Source of the DNA: Actinomycetes bacterium
GTDB lineage: Bacteria; Actinomycetota; Coriobacteriia; Anaerosomatales; Anaerosomataceae
DNA length: 6,734 nucleotides
NCBI GenBank assembly: GCA_021850085.1
Contig: JAJZRZ010000091.1
Coordinates: 1 to 6,734 of the forward strand
Direction: 5' to 3'
Part shown: positions 1 to 6,734 of the stretch, in pieces
How the letters are laid out: each line of letters begins with the position of its first letter
Numbering within the stretch: the first letter of the stretch is position 1
Program-made: the position numbers and the translations under genes
The notes under the pieces: model-generated
What the model saw: only the letters and a program-made list of their open reading frames with translations
Told to the model about the DNA's origin: nothing
Databases searched by the model: none

Positions 1-1210
1 GCGTGAGCAGCGCTGCCGCGTCGGCAAGCGCCGCGGTGCGCCCTTCGGGCCTCGACAGGTCGTGACGCGCGAGATGTGCGTCTATGGCGAACTCCAGAAG
101 CGGTCGCGCCCCCTCGATCAGCGCACCCATGGACTCGGCACCCTCCGCTGACACGTGGTCCGCCGGGTCCATGCCGCCCGGAATCAGCGCCACATCGAGC
201 GTCACCCGGCTGCTCGCGGCCTCGGGCGTGATGCTCCAATCCAGGAACTCCACTGCCCGAAGCGCGGCGCGCCGCCCGGCCTCGTCCCCGTCGAACAGAT
301 ACACCACGCGCGTGCCGAAGCGTCCCAGAAGCTTCACGTGGCGTTCGGTGAGCGCTGTGCCGAGTGTGGCCACCGTGTTGTCGATCCCCGCTTCATGCAG
401 CGCGATCACGTCGGTATAGCCCTCCACGACCACCGCGGTTCCAGTGGCGACGATCGCGTTGCGCGACCGGTCGAGCGCGTAGAGGTTCCCCGACTTGTGG
501 AAAACCGGCGTCTCCTGGGAGTTCAGGTACTTAGGCTCGCCGGTGCCCACCACCCGGCCACCGAAGGCGATGGTCCGGCCATGCAAGTCGGCGATAGGGA
601 ACATGATACGGCCGAAGAACCGGTCCTTGAGCGAAGCCCCGTCTTTGAGAGCGAGGTTGGCCTCCACCATCTCCTCGCGCGAGAAACCAGCAGCCGTGAG
701 GTGCCTCACGAGAGCGTCGCGGGCCGGCGGCGCGTAGCCGAGCAGCCAACGCTTGGCCACCTCCGACCCGAAGCCGCGTTCGGCGAGGTACTCACGCGCC
801 TGCTTCGCACCGGCGCCGCGCGAGGTGGTGAGCTGCCTGTGGAAGAACTCGGCTGCAGCATCGCACGCCTGTACGAGTCGCTCCTTGCGGCCCGAGGAAA
901 CGCCGCTGCCACCTTCTTCGACGATGTCGATACGGGCGCGCTCGGCGAGATGGCGCACGGCGTCAGGGAACTCTAAGTGTTCCGCCTCCATCACGAAGCC
1001 GAAGGCATCGCCGCCCTTGGTGCAGCCGAAGCAGTGCCACAGCTGCGTTGCAGGGTCTATCTTGAAGCTGGGGGTCTTCTCGCCGTGGAAGGGGCAGTTC
1101 CCCCAGAAGAGACGGCCCTTCTGCTTGAGGGCGACCGTCTCGGAGACGAGCGAGACGAGGTCGGTGGCGTCACGGACACGCGCTACGTCCTGTTCGGAGA
1201 TCCGGCCCAT
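1..1210 (-). CDS. dnaG: DNA primase DnaG, N-terminal about two thirds (C-terminus beyond the left edge)
   Basis: DnaG makes the short RNA primers that start leading- and lagging-strand DNA synthesis at the replication fork, working with the DnaB helicase. Translating the minus strand from the ATG at 1210 gives 403 codons with no stop before the window ends. The N-terminal CHC2 zinc-binding domain is intact: C39-P-F-H42 and C60-F-G-C63, with the family signature CPFHGEKTPSF starting at residue 39. The RNA polymerase core follows, including KYLNSQETPVFHK at 227-239, then the TOPRIM fold with catalytic Glu264 (EGYTDVIAL) and the metal-binding DGDEAGRRAA (Asp308, Asp310). Primases are usually about 600 residues, so the helicase-binding C-terminal domain lies outside the window. 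The start is fixed by a near-perfect Shine-Dalgarno sequence five bases upstream. The gene follows the hppA terminator; no convincing promoter of its own is visible. In many bacteria rpoD follows dnaG, but that cannot be seen here. The identification is secure. Confidence 0.97.
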   Translation of the reverse strand, partial: MGRISEQDVARVRDATDLVSLVSETVALKQKGRLFWGNCPFHGEKTPSFKIDPATQLWHCFGCTKGGDAFGFVMEAEHLEFPDAVRHLAERARIDIVEEGGSGVSSGRKERLVQACDAAAEFFHRQLTTSRGAGAKQAREYLAERGFGSEVAKRWLLGYAPPARDALVRHLTAAGFSREEMVEANLALKDGASLKDRFFGRIMFPIADLHGRTIAFGGRVVGTGEPKYLNSQETPVFHKSGNLYALDRSRNAIVATGTAVVVEGYTDVIALHEAGIDNTVATLGTALTERHVKLLGRFGTRVVYLFDGDEAGRRAALRAVEFLDWSITPEAASSRVTLDVALIPGGMDPADHVSAEGAESMGALIEGARPLLEFAIDAHLARHDLSRPEGRTAALADAAALLT

Positions 1211-1214
1211 GAGA

Positions 1215-1223
1215 CACCTCCTT
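1215..1223 (-). promoter_or_regulatory. Ribosome binding site of dnaG
   Basis: On the minus strand the sequence AAGGAGGTG lies four bases before the ATG at 1210. It matches the anti-Shine-Dalgarno end of 16S rRNA almost completely. It supports the ATG at 1210 as the true start and suggests strong translation initiation. Confidence 0.85.
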
Positions 1224-1260
1224 CCTGTCGCGTATAGCCGGCCCGCGATCGCCGCGGCGC

Positions 1261-1301
1261 ACAAACGAACGCTCCCGGGCGCCATTTCGGCACCCGGGAG
1301 C
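1261..1301 (-). terminator. Rho-independent type terminator behind hppA
   Basis: Twenty-six bases after the hppA stop codon, positions 1271-1283 and 1289-1301 form a 13-position stem with a single mismatch around a five-base loop (GAAAT on the minus strand). The outer nine base pairs (GCTCCCGGG with CCCGGGAGC) are perfect. Downstream in the hppA direction the sequence is GTTCGTTTGT, a weak and interrupted T-rich tract. The plus-strand side has no T-tract, so it most likely terminates minus-strand transcription from hppA. Because dnaG begins only about 50 bases later, dnaG depends on readthrough or on a promoter I could not identify. Confidence 0.75.
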
Positions 1302-1326
1302 AGTGTACTGCACGTAGCCTGCGCGT

Positions 1327-3411
1327 CTAGCCGCCGTGCACCCGCAGGAACAGGGGCACGAACACGAGCGAGACGATCGTCATGAGCTTGATGAGGATGT
1401 TCATGGCCGGGCCGGAGGTATCCTTGAACGGGTCGCCCACGGTATCGCCCACGACAGCCGCCTTGTGCGCCTCGGAGCCCTTGCCACCGTGCGCGCCGCC
1501 CTCGATGTACTTCTTGGCGTTGTCCCATGCGCCGCCCGCGTTGGCCATGAACACGGCGAGCAGGAAGCCGGTCACAAGCGCTCCGGCGAGTAGGCCGGCA
1601 AGCATTGAGAGGTTGACCAGACCGACGAGGATCGGCACCGCGACCGCGATCGTGCCGGGCACGATCATCTCTTTCAGGGCGCCTTTGGTCGAGATGTCCA
1701 CACACGCGGCGTAATCCGGCTTGCCGGTGCCCTCCATGATCCCGGGAATTTCGCGGAACTGGCGACGCACCTCGCCGATCATGGCGAAAGCGGCGCGACC
1801 CACCGCCCCCATCGTCAGCGCTCCGAACAAGAACGGGAGCATGCCGCCGACGAACAGTCCTGTGATGACGTAAGGGTTCTCAAGCGACATGTCGATGGAC
1901 AGCCCGCCGAGCGAGAGGCTCTGGCGGAACGCGACGAACAGTGCGAGGGCCGTGAGACCCGCTGAGCCGATGGCGAAGCCCTTGGCGATGGCGGCGGTGG
2001 TGTTGCCCACACTGTCGAGCGAGTCCGTGATCTTGCGGATGTCCTTGCCCATGTGCGCCATCTCGGCGATGCCGCCGGCGTTGTCGGCGACCGGGCCGTA
2101 GGCGTCGACACCGACGGTGATCGCGGTGATCGAGAGCATGCCGAGCGCCGCGAGCGCGATGCCATAGATGCCCGACAGGTCGTTGTCCGGCACTGCGGCG
2201 TTGCCCATCACATACGAGGCGATGATGCCGATGCCTACCACGAGGATCGGCAGGGCCGTCGACATCATGCCGGTACCGAGGCCCTGGATGATGTTGGTGG
2301 CAGTACCGGTCTCCGATGCCTCGGCAATCTTCTTCACCGGGCTGAAGTGGTCCGAGCAGTAGTACTCGGTGATCTTGCCGATCGCGATACCAGCAGCCAG
2401 ACCCGCCACCACGGAACCGAGATACCACAGGCGCGCGGGCTCTGTGATGCTGCTCCAGTGCCAGAACAGGAACGCCATGGCGGCGACTTCAAGGATGGCG
2501 GCGACGTAGGTGCCCTTGTTGAGCGCCGAGTGAAGGTTTCCACCCTCCTTGGCGTTCACGGCGAACAGCCCGATGATGGACGTGATGATGCCGAAGCCGG
2601 CGATCAGCAGTGGGGCTGACAGTCCATAGAGTAAGTCGAGAGACTTGTCACTTCCCGCCACGTACCACAGTGACACGGCGAGAACCATGGGCGCGAGGAT
2701 GGAGCCGACGTAGCTCTCGAAGAGGTCAGCGCCCATGCCGGCCACATCACCCACGTTGTCGCCTACATTATCGGCGATGACGGCCGGGTTGCGTGGGTCG
2801 TCCTCTGGGATCCCGGCCTCGACCTTGCCCACGAGGTCGGCACCCACGTCGGCGGCCTTGGTGTAGATGCCGCCGCCTACGCGCGCGAAAAGAGCGATCG
2901 AGCTGGCGCCCATCGCGAAGCCGTTGACGATCTCGGCGTTCTCGACCGGGTTCACGCCCATGATGAACATGGAGATGGCCCACAGCGACAGACCGCCCAA
3001 ACCGAACGAAGCGACAGTGAGGCCCATCGTCAACCCTGAGCGGAATGCGATGGTGAGGGCCTTATGGACGCCCTCGGTCGCGGCCTGCGCGGTGCGCGAG
3101 TTGGCGCGCGTGGCGATGTACATGCCGATGTACCCAGCGGCCGCAGACAGGACCGCGCCCGAGAGGAACGCCACCGCGGTCAGCCAAGTGACGGCCATGC
3201 CGAGCACGACCGCCACAACGAGCGCGAAGACGACGAGTACGCGGTATTCGCGCATGAGGAACGCTAGTGCGCCTTCCTGTGTCGCCTTGGAGATCTCCTG
3301 CATCCGTTCGCTACCCGGATCCTGTTTTAGCACCCAGCGGGCGAGGTAGAGCGCGACACCGAACCCGATGACGGCCGCTGCGGGGGCAAGCCAAGCGATC
3401 CACTCCTGCAT
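1327..3411 (-). CDS. hppA: K+-dependent type membrane-bound ion-pumping pyrophosphatase
   Basis: HppA hydrolyses pyrophosphate to phosphate in the cytoplasm and uses the energy to pump H+ and/or Na+ across the membrane. The 694-residue protein is complete and in the usual bacterial range, and consists almost wholly of hydrophobic helices (the family has about 16) joined by short loops. The active-site signatures are present: DVGADLVGKVE at 188-198, DDPRNPAVIADNVGDNVGD at 204-222, DAYGPVADNAGG at 436-447, NAGGAWDNAKK at 624-634 and GDTVGDPFKDTSGP at 655-668. In GNTTAAIAKG (469-478) the position that carries Lys in K+-independent enzymes is Ala473, and Ala476 follows, so the enzyme should need K+. 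The helix-6 gate glutamate is Glu232 in GADLFESYVG. H+ versus Na+ transport cannot be decided by eye. The ATG at 3411 is preceded by purine-rich ribosome binding candidates and a promoter. The gene has its own promoter and terminator, so it is probably transcribed alone. The family call is secure. Confidence 0.98.
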   Translation of the reverse strand: MQEWIAWLAPAAAVIGFGVALYLARWVLKQDPGSERMQEISKATQEGALAFLMREYRVLVVFALVVAVVLGMAVTWLTAVAFLSGAVLSAAAGYIGMYIATRANSRTAQAATEGVHKALTIAFRSGLTMGLTVASFGLGGLSLWAISMFIMGVNPVENAEIVNGFAMGASSIALFARVGGGIYTKAADVGADLVGKVEAGIPEDDPRNPAVIADNVGDNVGDVAGMGADLFESYVGSILAPMVLAVSLWYVAGSDKSLDLLYGLSAPLLIAGFGIITSIIGLFAVNAKEGGNLHSALNKGTYVAAILEVAAMAFLFWHWSSITEPARLWYLGSVVAGLAAGIAIGKITEYYCSDHFSPVKKIAEASETGTATNIIQGLGTGMMSTALPILVVGIGIIASYVMGNAAVPDNDLSGIYGIALAALGMLSITAITVGVDAYGPVADNAGGIAEMAHMGKDIRKITDSLDSVGNTTAAIAKGFAIGSAGLTALALFVAFRQSLSLGGLSIDMSLENPYVITGLFVGGMLPFLFGALTMGAVGRAAFAMIGEVRRQFREIPGIMEGTGKPDYAACVDISTKGALKEMIVPGTIAVAVPILVGLVNLSMLAGLLAGALVTGFLLAVFMANAGGAWDNAKKYIEGGAHGGKGSEAHKAAVVGDTVGDPFKDTSGPAMNILIKLMTIVSLVFVPLFLRVHGG

Positions 3412-3416
3412 GTCTG

Positions 3417-3430
3417 CCTCTTTCTCCTCC
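3417..3430 (-). promoter_or_regulatory. Ribosome binding region of hppA (two candidates)
   Basis: The minus strand reads GGAGGAGAAAGAGG before the hppA ATG. The inner AGAGG ends five bases before the start, at normal spacing but with a weaker match. The outer GGAGGAG is the better match to the Shine-Dalgarno consensus but sits 12 bases from the start, which is long. Either could serve; no other start codon fits the outer one better. Confidence 0.55.
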
Positions 3431-3482
3431 GGTTGACGTGCGAAGCGCGATGGATTGCACGAGGCCCCTCGGCGCTTTGGCG

Positions 3483-3511
3483 ATGATAGCCGACCTTGTA
3501 TGGTGCGGCAA
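3483..3511 (-). promoter_or_regulatory. Sigma-A/sigma-70-like promoter of hppA
   Basis: In the dgt-hppA gap the minus strand has TTGCCG (3511-3506) and TATCAT (3488-3483) separated by exactly 17 bases. The -10 box matches the TATAAT consensus at five of six positions and the -35 box matches TTGACA at four of six. This stands out in such GC-rich sequence. Transcription would begin near 3476, leaving a leader of about 65 bases before the hppA ATG. I saw no convincing riboswitch or operator in that leader. Confidence 0.6.
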
Positions 3512-3528
3512 CAAATCCCGAACCGCCG

Positions 3529-4569
3529 CTAGACCCTCCAGCGGTTGGGGATCATCAACTGCTCGTAGGTCCGTATCGCGAAGCGGTCGGTCATGCCCGA
3601 AACGTAGTCGGTTACCGCCTGGGCGAGGCTCTCCCCCTCGGCAGGGCGCTCGTCTTCCGGCAGGTCCTCTTGGTGCGTCATATAGTGGTCGAAAAGCGTT
3701 CGCACCACTCCGTAGGCCTTGGGCTCCTCGGCCTTGGCGTTGGGCGAGAGGTACACGTTGTCGAAGAGGAACGCCCGCAAGTCCATCATCGCCTTGTGGA
3801 CCGTCTCGTCCATGGCCACGGCGGAGGACACCGCCGTGGTCTCGATCAGGCTGTCCACCATGGTCGAGATGCGCTGGTTCATGTTCGTCCCGAGTACCGC
3901 AAGCGGCTCGCGCGGCAGATCCTCCTCGGTCAGAACACCCGCGCGCACCGCATCGTCGATGTCGTGGTTCACGTACGCGACGCGGTCGCATATCGCCACG
4001 AGCTGGCCCTCAAGCGTCTCCGCGCGCTTGCGTCCCGTGTGCCGCGCTATCCCGTCCCGCACCTCCCACGTGAGGTTCAGGCCCTTGCCCTCATATTCCA
4101 GTCGCTCGACGATGCGCAGGCTCTGCAGGTTGTGATGGTAGCCATTCGGCGCGCTCGGGTCCTTGCCGTGCAATTTGCGCAGCGCGTCGCTGAGCGCCGC
4201 CTCTCCGGTATGGCCGAAGGGAGTGTGTCCGAGGTCATGGCCCAGCGCGATCGCCTCGGTGAGATCCTCGTTCAGGCTCAGGGCACGGGCGACGCTCCGC
4301 GAGATCTGGGAAACCTCGAGCGTGTGCGTGAGGCGCGTGCGGTAGTGGTCGCCTTCGGGTGCGAGGAACACCTGCGTCTTGTGCGACAGCCGCCGGAAGG
4401 CCTTTGAGTGCAGGATCCGGTCGCGGTCACGCTGGAAGTCCGTACGGTACGGATCCAGCTTCACCGGCGTCTCACGGCCACGTGAACGCGATGAGAGCGC
4501 GGCGCGCGGCGACAGCCGACGCGCCTCCTCGGCCTCGAACACGTCGCGCGTCAGAATCCCGCCGCTCAC
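3529..4569 (-). CDS. dgt: dGTPase-type HD-domain deoxynucleotide triphosphohydrolase
   Basis: Enzymes of this family remove tripolyphosphate from dNTPs, classically dGTP to deoxyguanosine, and so adjust the dNTP pool. With the GTG start at 4569 the protein has 346 residues. It shows SRGRETP near 28-34, then HSKAFRRLSHKTQVF (54-68) and RTRLTHTLEVSQISRS. The HD metal site is His82 (THTLEV), His111-Asp112 (GHDLGHTPFGH) and Asp195 (ICDRVAY). The frame is also open back to another GTG at 4653. That version would overlap the ppdK stop and translate through the hairpin at 4592-4629, adding a Gly/Pro-rich leader without family character. The 4569 start has GGGGAG just upstream (spacing of three, rather tight) and gives the short N-terminus normal for the family. 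A GTG at 4542 is also possible. ppdK lies 65 bases upstream and hppA follows. The substrate is not proven: many homologues are allosteric or prefer other dNTPs. Confidence 0.93.
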   Translation of the reverse strand: MSGGILTRDVFEAEEARRLSPRAALSSRSRGRETPVKLDPYRTDFQRDRDRILHSKAFRRLSHKTQVFLAPEGDHYRTRLTHTLEVSQISRSVARALSLNEDLTEAIALGHDLGHTPFGHTGEAALSDALRKLHGKDPSAPNGYHHNLQSLRIVERLEYEGKGLNLTWEVRDGIARHTGRKRAETLEGQLVAICDRVAYVNHDIDDAVRAGVLTEEDLPREPLAVLGTNMNQRISTMVDSLIETTAVSSAVAMDETVHKAMMDLRAFLFDNVYLSPNAKAEEPKAYGVVRTLFDHYMTHQEDLPEDERPAEGESLAQAVTDYVSGMTDRFAIRTYEQLMIPNRWRV

Positions 4570-4591
4570 ACACTCCCCGCCCGTCGTATGC

Positions 4592-4629
4592 GGCAGCGAT
4601 GCCGGGCCATGAGGCCCGGCATCGCTGCC
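4592..4629 (-). terminator. Perfect 17-bp hairpin behind ppdK, without U-tract
   Basis: Positions 4592-4608 and 4613-4629 are exact reverse complements around a four-base loop (TCAT on the minus strand). The structure begins five bases after the ppdK stop codon. It is very GC-rich and must be stable as RNA. No T-run follows it on either strand, so it is not a standard intrinsic terminator. Such U-less hairpins at gene ends are described as terminators or 3'-end stabilisers in high-GC Gram-positives. Its position strongly suggests a role at the end of the ppdK message, or tuning of readthrough into dgt. Confidence 0.6.
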
Positions 4630-4634
4630 CCGTC

Positions 4635-6734
4635 CTATCGGTTGTCCGAGCACGCCGCCTTGTGCGCGAGCGTCGCCTGCGCGGCCGCAAGCCGTGCCAG
4701 CGGTACGCGATAGGGCGAGCAGCTCACGTAATCGAGCCCGATGCCGAAGAAGATCTTCACCGACTCAGGATCGCCGCCGTGCTCGCCGCACACTCCGAGC
4801 TTGAGGTTCGGATTGGAGGCACGCCCACGCTCGCATCCCATCTCCACAAGTTTGGCCACACCGGCGTCGATGGTCTCGAACGGGTTGCGCGTCAGCACCT
4901 TGCGCTCCAGGTAGCGCGGCAGAAACTTGCTCTCGATGTCGTCGCGGGAGAAGCCGAACGTGGTCTGCGTGAGGTCGTTCGTGCCGTAGCTGAAGAACTC
5001 GGCCACCTCGGCGATCTCACCGGCGCACACCGCGGCCCGGGGCAGCTCGATCATGGTGCCCACCGGGATGTCGAGTTCGACGCCCTCGGCCGCACACACG
5101 TCAGCGATCACCGCCACGGTCTCCTCGCGCAGCGTGGCGAGCTCTTGCCGTACGCTCACGAGCGGGATCATGATCTCTGGCAGCGGGTCCTTGCCGGCCT
5201 TCTTGAGCTCGCACGCGGCGCGCGCGATCGCCTGTACCTGCAGCGCGTAGAGCTCGGGATGCACGATGCCGAGTCGGCACCCGCGCAAGCCGAGCATGGG
5301 GTTCATCTCGGCCATGGAGTCGATCTGGGCGAGGAGCTTGCGCTTCGCGGCGATGCGCTCGGCGGGTTCGCCGGCGCACTCGGCGCGGACGATCTCCACC
5401 TCCAGTTCGCGGGGTGAGTCGAGGAATTCGTGGAGCGGCGGGTCGAGCAGGCGCACCGTGACCGGCAGGCCGTCCATCGCCTCGAATATCCCCAGGAAGT
5501 CCGAGGTCTGCACCGCCAGCAGCTTCTCCAGGGCCGCCGCTCGCACGCTCGCATCTGCGGCGAGTATGAAGTCTTGGATTATGCCCTTTCGCTCACCGAG
5601 GAACATGTGCTCGGTGCGGCAAAGCCCGATGCCGGCAGCACCGAACGTGCGGCCGAGCGCGGCGTCGTCGGGCGTATCGGCGTTCGCGCGCACACCCATG
5701 CTGCGGGACTCATCGGCCCAGTGCAAGATGGTGTCGAAGTCGCCGGAGACCTCCGGCTGTACAAGGTCCACGGCGCCGAGCACCACGATACCGGTGGTTC
5801 CGTCGATGGAGATGATGTCGCCCTCGCGGAGCACGATGTCCGTGCCGCTCACGGTCGCCTGCCTGGCCTTGGCGTCGATCCTCAGCGCCTCGGCGCCGCA
5901 CACCGCCGGCTTTCCCATACCGCGCGCCACCACGGCCGCGTGCGAGGTCTTGCCGCCGTGGCTCGTGAGGATGCCCTGCGCGGCTATCATTCCGTGGAGG
6001 TCATCCGGTGTCGTCTCCCAACGGACGAGGATCACCTTGCGTCCCTCGGCAGCGGCAGCCTCCGCGTCATCGGCTGTGAAGACGACCTCGCCCACCGCAG
6101 CACCGGGGCTCGCGTTCAGACCTTTGGCGAGCACGTCATAGGTGGCGGTCTTGTCGAACTGCGGGTGCAGCAGCTGATCGAGCTGCGCGGGGTCGATGCG
6201 CAGAACCGCCTCCTCGCGGGAGATCATGCCCTCGGCCACCATGTCCACGGCTATCTTGAGCGCTGCGCGCGCGGTGCGCTTGCCGATGCGGGTCTGCAGC
6301 ATCCACAGCGTGCCCTCCTGGATGGTGAACTCGATGTCGCACATGTCGCGATAGGCGTTCTCGAGGATCTCGAAGACTTTGTAGAGCTCCTCCCCAGCCC
6401 CGGGCAGCACCTCGGCCAGCTCAGAGATCGGCCGGGTCTTGCGGATGCCGGCCACCACGTCCTCGCCCTGTGCGTTGGTGAGGAAGTCGCCGTAGTACTC
6501 CCTGGTGCCGTCGGCGGCGTTGCGTGTGAATCCCACGCCTGTACCGGAGGTCTCGCCCATGTTGCCGAAGACCATCGCCTGCACGTTCACGGCGGTGCCG
6601 AGGTCATCAGCGATCTTCTCGAGGCGCCGGTAGTCGCGCGCCCGACGATTGTTCCAGCTCTTGAAGACGGCTTCGATGGCCAGATCGAGCTGCTTGTCGA
6701 CCTCCTGCGGGAATACGACCTTCCCTTCCTCCAC
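4635..6734 (-). CDS. ppdK: Pyruvate, phosphate dikinase, C-terminal 699 residues (N-terminus beyond the right edge)
   Basis: PPDK reversibly converts pyruvate, ATP and phosphate into PEP, AMP and PPi, in glycolysis or gluconeogenesis. The visible part begins inside the ATP-grasp domain (ETSGTGVGFTRN at 61-72, NAQGEDVVAG at 87-96, IEFTIQEG at 134-141 and LQTR). The swivelling phosphohistidine domain follows, with GGKTSHAAVVARGMGKPAVCG at 260-280; His265 is the phosphocarrier and Thr263 the residue that the PPDK regulatory protein phosphorylates in regulated members. The C-terminal PEP/pyruvate barrel keeps Arg373 (LCRTEHMF), Arg428 (VRLLDPPLHEF), Glu563 (MIELPRA), Asn586-Asp587 (GTNDLTQ) and Cys649 (GVCGEHGGDP). 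Aligning these with the clostridial enzyme suggests about 190 residues are missing. The GTG at the window edge is an internal valine codon, not the start. It is followed by a hairpin and dgt. The motifs distinguish it from PEP synthase and enzyme I, so the call is secure; the direction used in the cell is not shown. Confidence 0.97.
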   Translation of the reverse strand: MEEGKVVFPQEVDKQLDLAIEAVFKSWNNRRARDYRRLEKIADDLGTAVNVQAMVFGNMGETSGTGVGFTRNAADGTREYYGDFLTNAQGEDVVAGIRKTRPISELAEVLPGAGEELYKVFEILENAYRDMCDIEFTIQEGTLWMLQTRIGKRTARAALKIAVDMVAEGMISREEAVLRIDPAQLDQLLHPQFDKTATYDVLAKGLNASPGAAVGEVVFTADDAEAAAAEGRKVILVRWETTPDDLHGMIAAQGILTSHGGKTSHAAVVARGMGKPAVCGAEALRIDAKARQATVSGTDIVLREGDIISIDGTTGIVVLGAVDLVQPEVSGDFDTILHWADESRSMGVRANADTPDDAALGRTFGAAGIGLCRTEHMFLGERKGIIQDFILAADASVRAAALEKLLAVQTSDFLGIFEAMDGLPVTVRLLDPPLHEFLDSPRELEVEIVRAECAGEPAERIAAKRKLLAQIDSMAEMNPMLGLRGCRLGIVHPELYALQVQAIARAACELKKAGKDPLPEIMIPLVSVRQELATLREETVAVIADVCAAEGVELDIPVGTMIELPRAAVCAGEIAEVAEFFSYGTNDLTQTTFGFSRDDIESKFLPRYLERKVLTRNPFETIDAGVAKLVEMGCERGRASNPNLKLGVCGEHGGDPESVKIFFGIGLDYVSCSPYRVPLARLAAAQATLAHKAACSDNR

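Noticed and set aside
155..976. A 273-codon open frame on the plus strand, opposite dnaG
   Set aside because: It lies entirely antisense to the well-supported primase frame, has no recognisable domain, and is rich in Arg/Ala/Val/Glu/His as expected from the GC-rich complement of a real gene.
1231..1264. Possible dnaG promoter: TATACG (1236-1231) with TTGTGC (1264-1259) on the minus strand
   Set aside because: The spacing is 22 bases, and initiation would fall at the edge of the Shine-Dalgarno sequence. The upstream box also overlaps the T-rich tract of the hppA terminator. Too weak to annotate.
3504..3528. GCGGC/GCCGC inverted repeat directly after the dgt stop as a dgt terminator
   Set aside because: Only five base pairs around a loop of about 15 bases, no following T-run, and it overlaps the -35 box of the hppA promoter.
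3496..4407. A 303-codon plus-strand open frame opposite dgt
   Set aside because: It is the codon-position mirror of the dgt gene, whose HD motifs are conserved; no domain or ribosome binding site supports the antisense frame.
4359..5417. A 352-codon plus-strand open frame opposite the ppdK 3' end and the ppdK-dgt gap
   Set aside because: It runs through the hairpin and antisense to conserved PPDK motifs, with a His/Arg/Leu-rich composition typical of a shadow frame.
6680..6734. GTG at the right edge as the start of ppdK
   Set aside because: The encoded protein begins in the middle of the ATP-grasp domain and lacks about 190 residues expected for PPDK; the codon is an internal valine.

Overview
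This 6.7 kb, GC-rich window carries four protein-coding genes, all on the minus strand. Reading in their direction of transcription, from high to low coordinates, they are: ppdK (pyruvate, phosphate dikinase, missing its N-terminus at the right edge), dgt (a dGTPase-type HD-domain triphosphohydrolase), hppA (membrane-integral pumping pyrophosphatase, complete) and dnaG (DNA primase, missing its C-terminus at the left edge). No RNA gene, mobile element, CRISPR array or prophage signal was seen. This is housekeeping chromosome, not an accessory island.

The base composition, the near-perfect Shine-Dalgarno sequence in front of dnaG, the ppdK-dgt-dnaG order and a K+-dependent type pyrophosphatase together suggest a high-GC Gram-positive anaerobe or facultative anaerobe. 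A deep-branching actinobacterial lineage such as Coriobacteriia or relatives is my best guess. This is inferred from gene order and protein style and is not proven by the window.

Layout: 6734-4635 ppdK (partial). 4634-4570 is a short gap holding a perfect 17-bp hairpin without a U-tract. 4569-3529 is dgt, with a GTG start that I prefer over a longer GTG-started version. 3528-3412 is a gap with a good sigma-A-like promoter (TTGCCG, 17 bp, TATCAT) and a purine-rich ribosome binding region for hppA. 3411-1327 is hppA. 1326-1211 is a gap with a strong hairpin terminator behind hppA and a strong Shine-Dalgarno sequence for dnaG. 1210-1 is dnaG (partial).

Functionally, two genes handle pyrophosphate: PPDK makes or uses PPi while interconverting pyruvate and PEP, and HppA couples PPi hydrolysis to ion pumping. 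The other two, dgt and dnaG, belong to nucleotide pool control and replication priming; primer synthesis also releases PPi. hppA has its own promoter and terminator, so it looks like a separate transcription unit placed inside an otherwise familiar ppdK-dgt-dnaG cluster. I found no clearly novel system. The points worth a second look are the PPi gene pairing, the U-less hairpin, the dgt start and the ion specificity of HppA.
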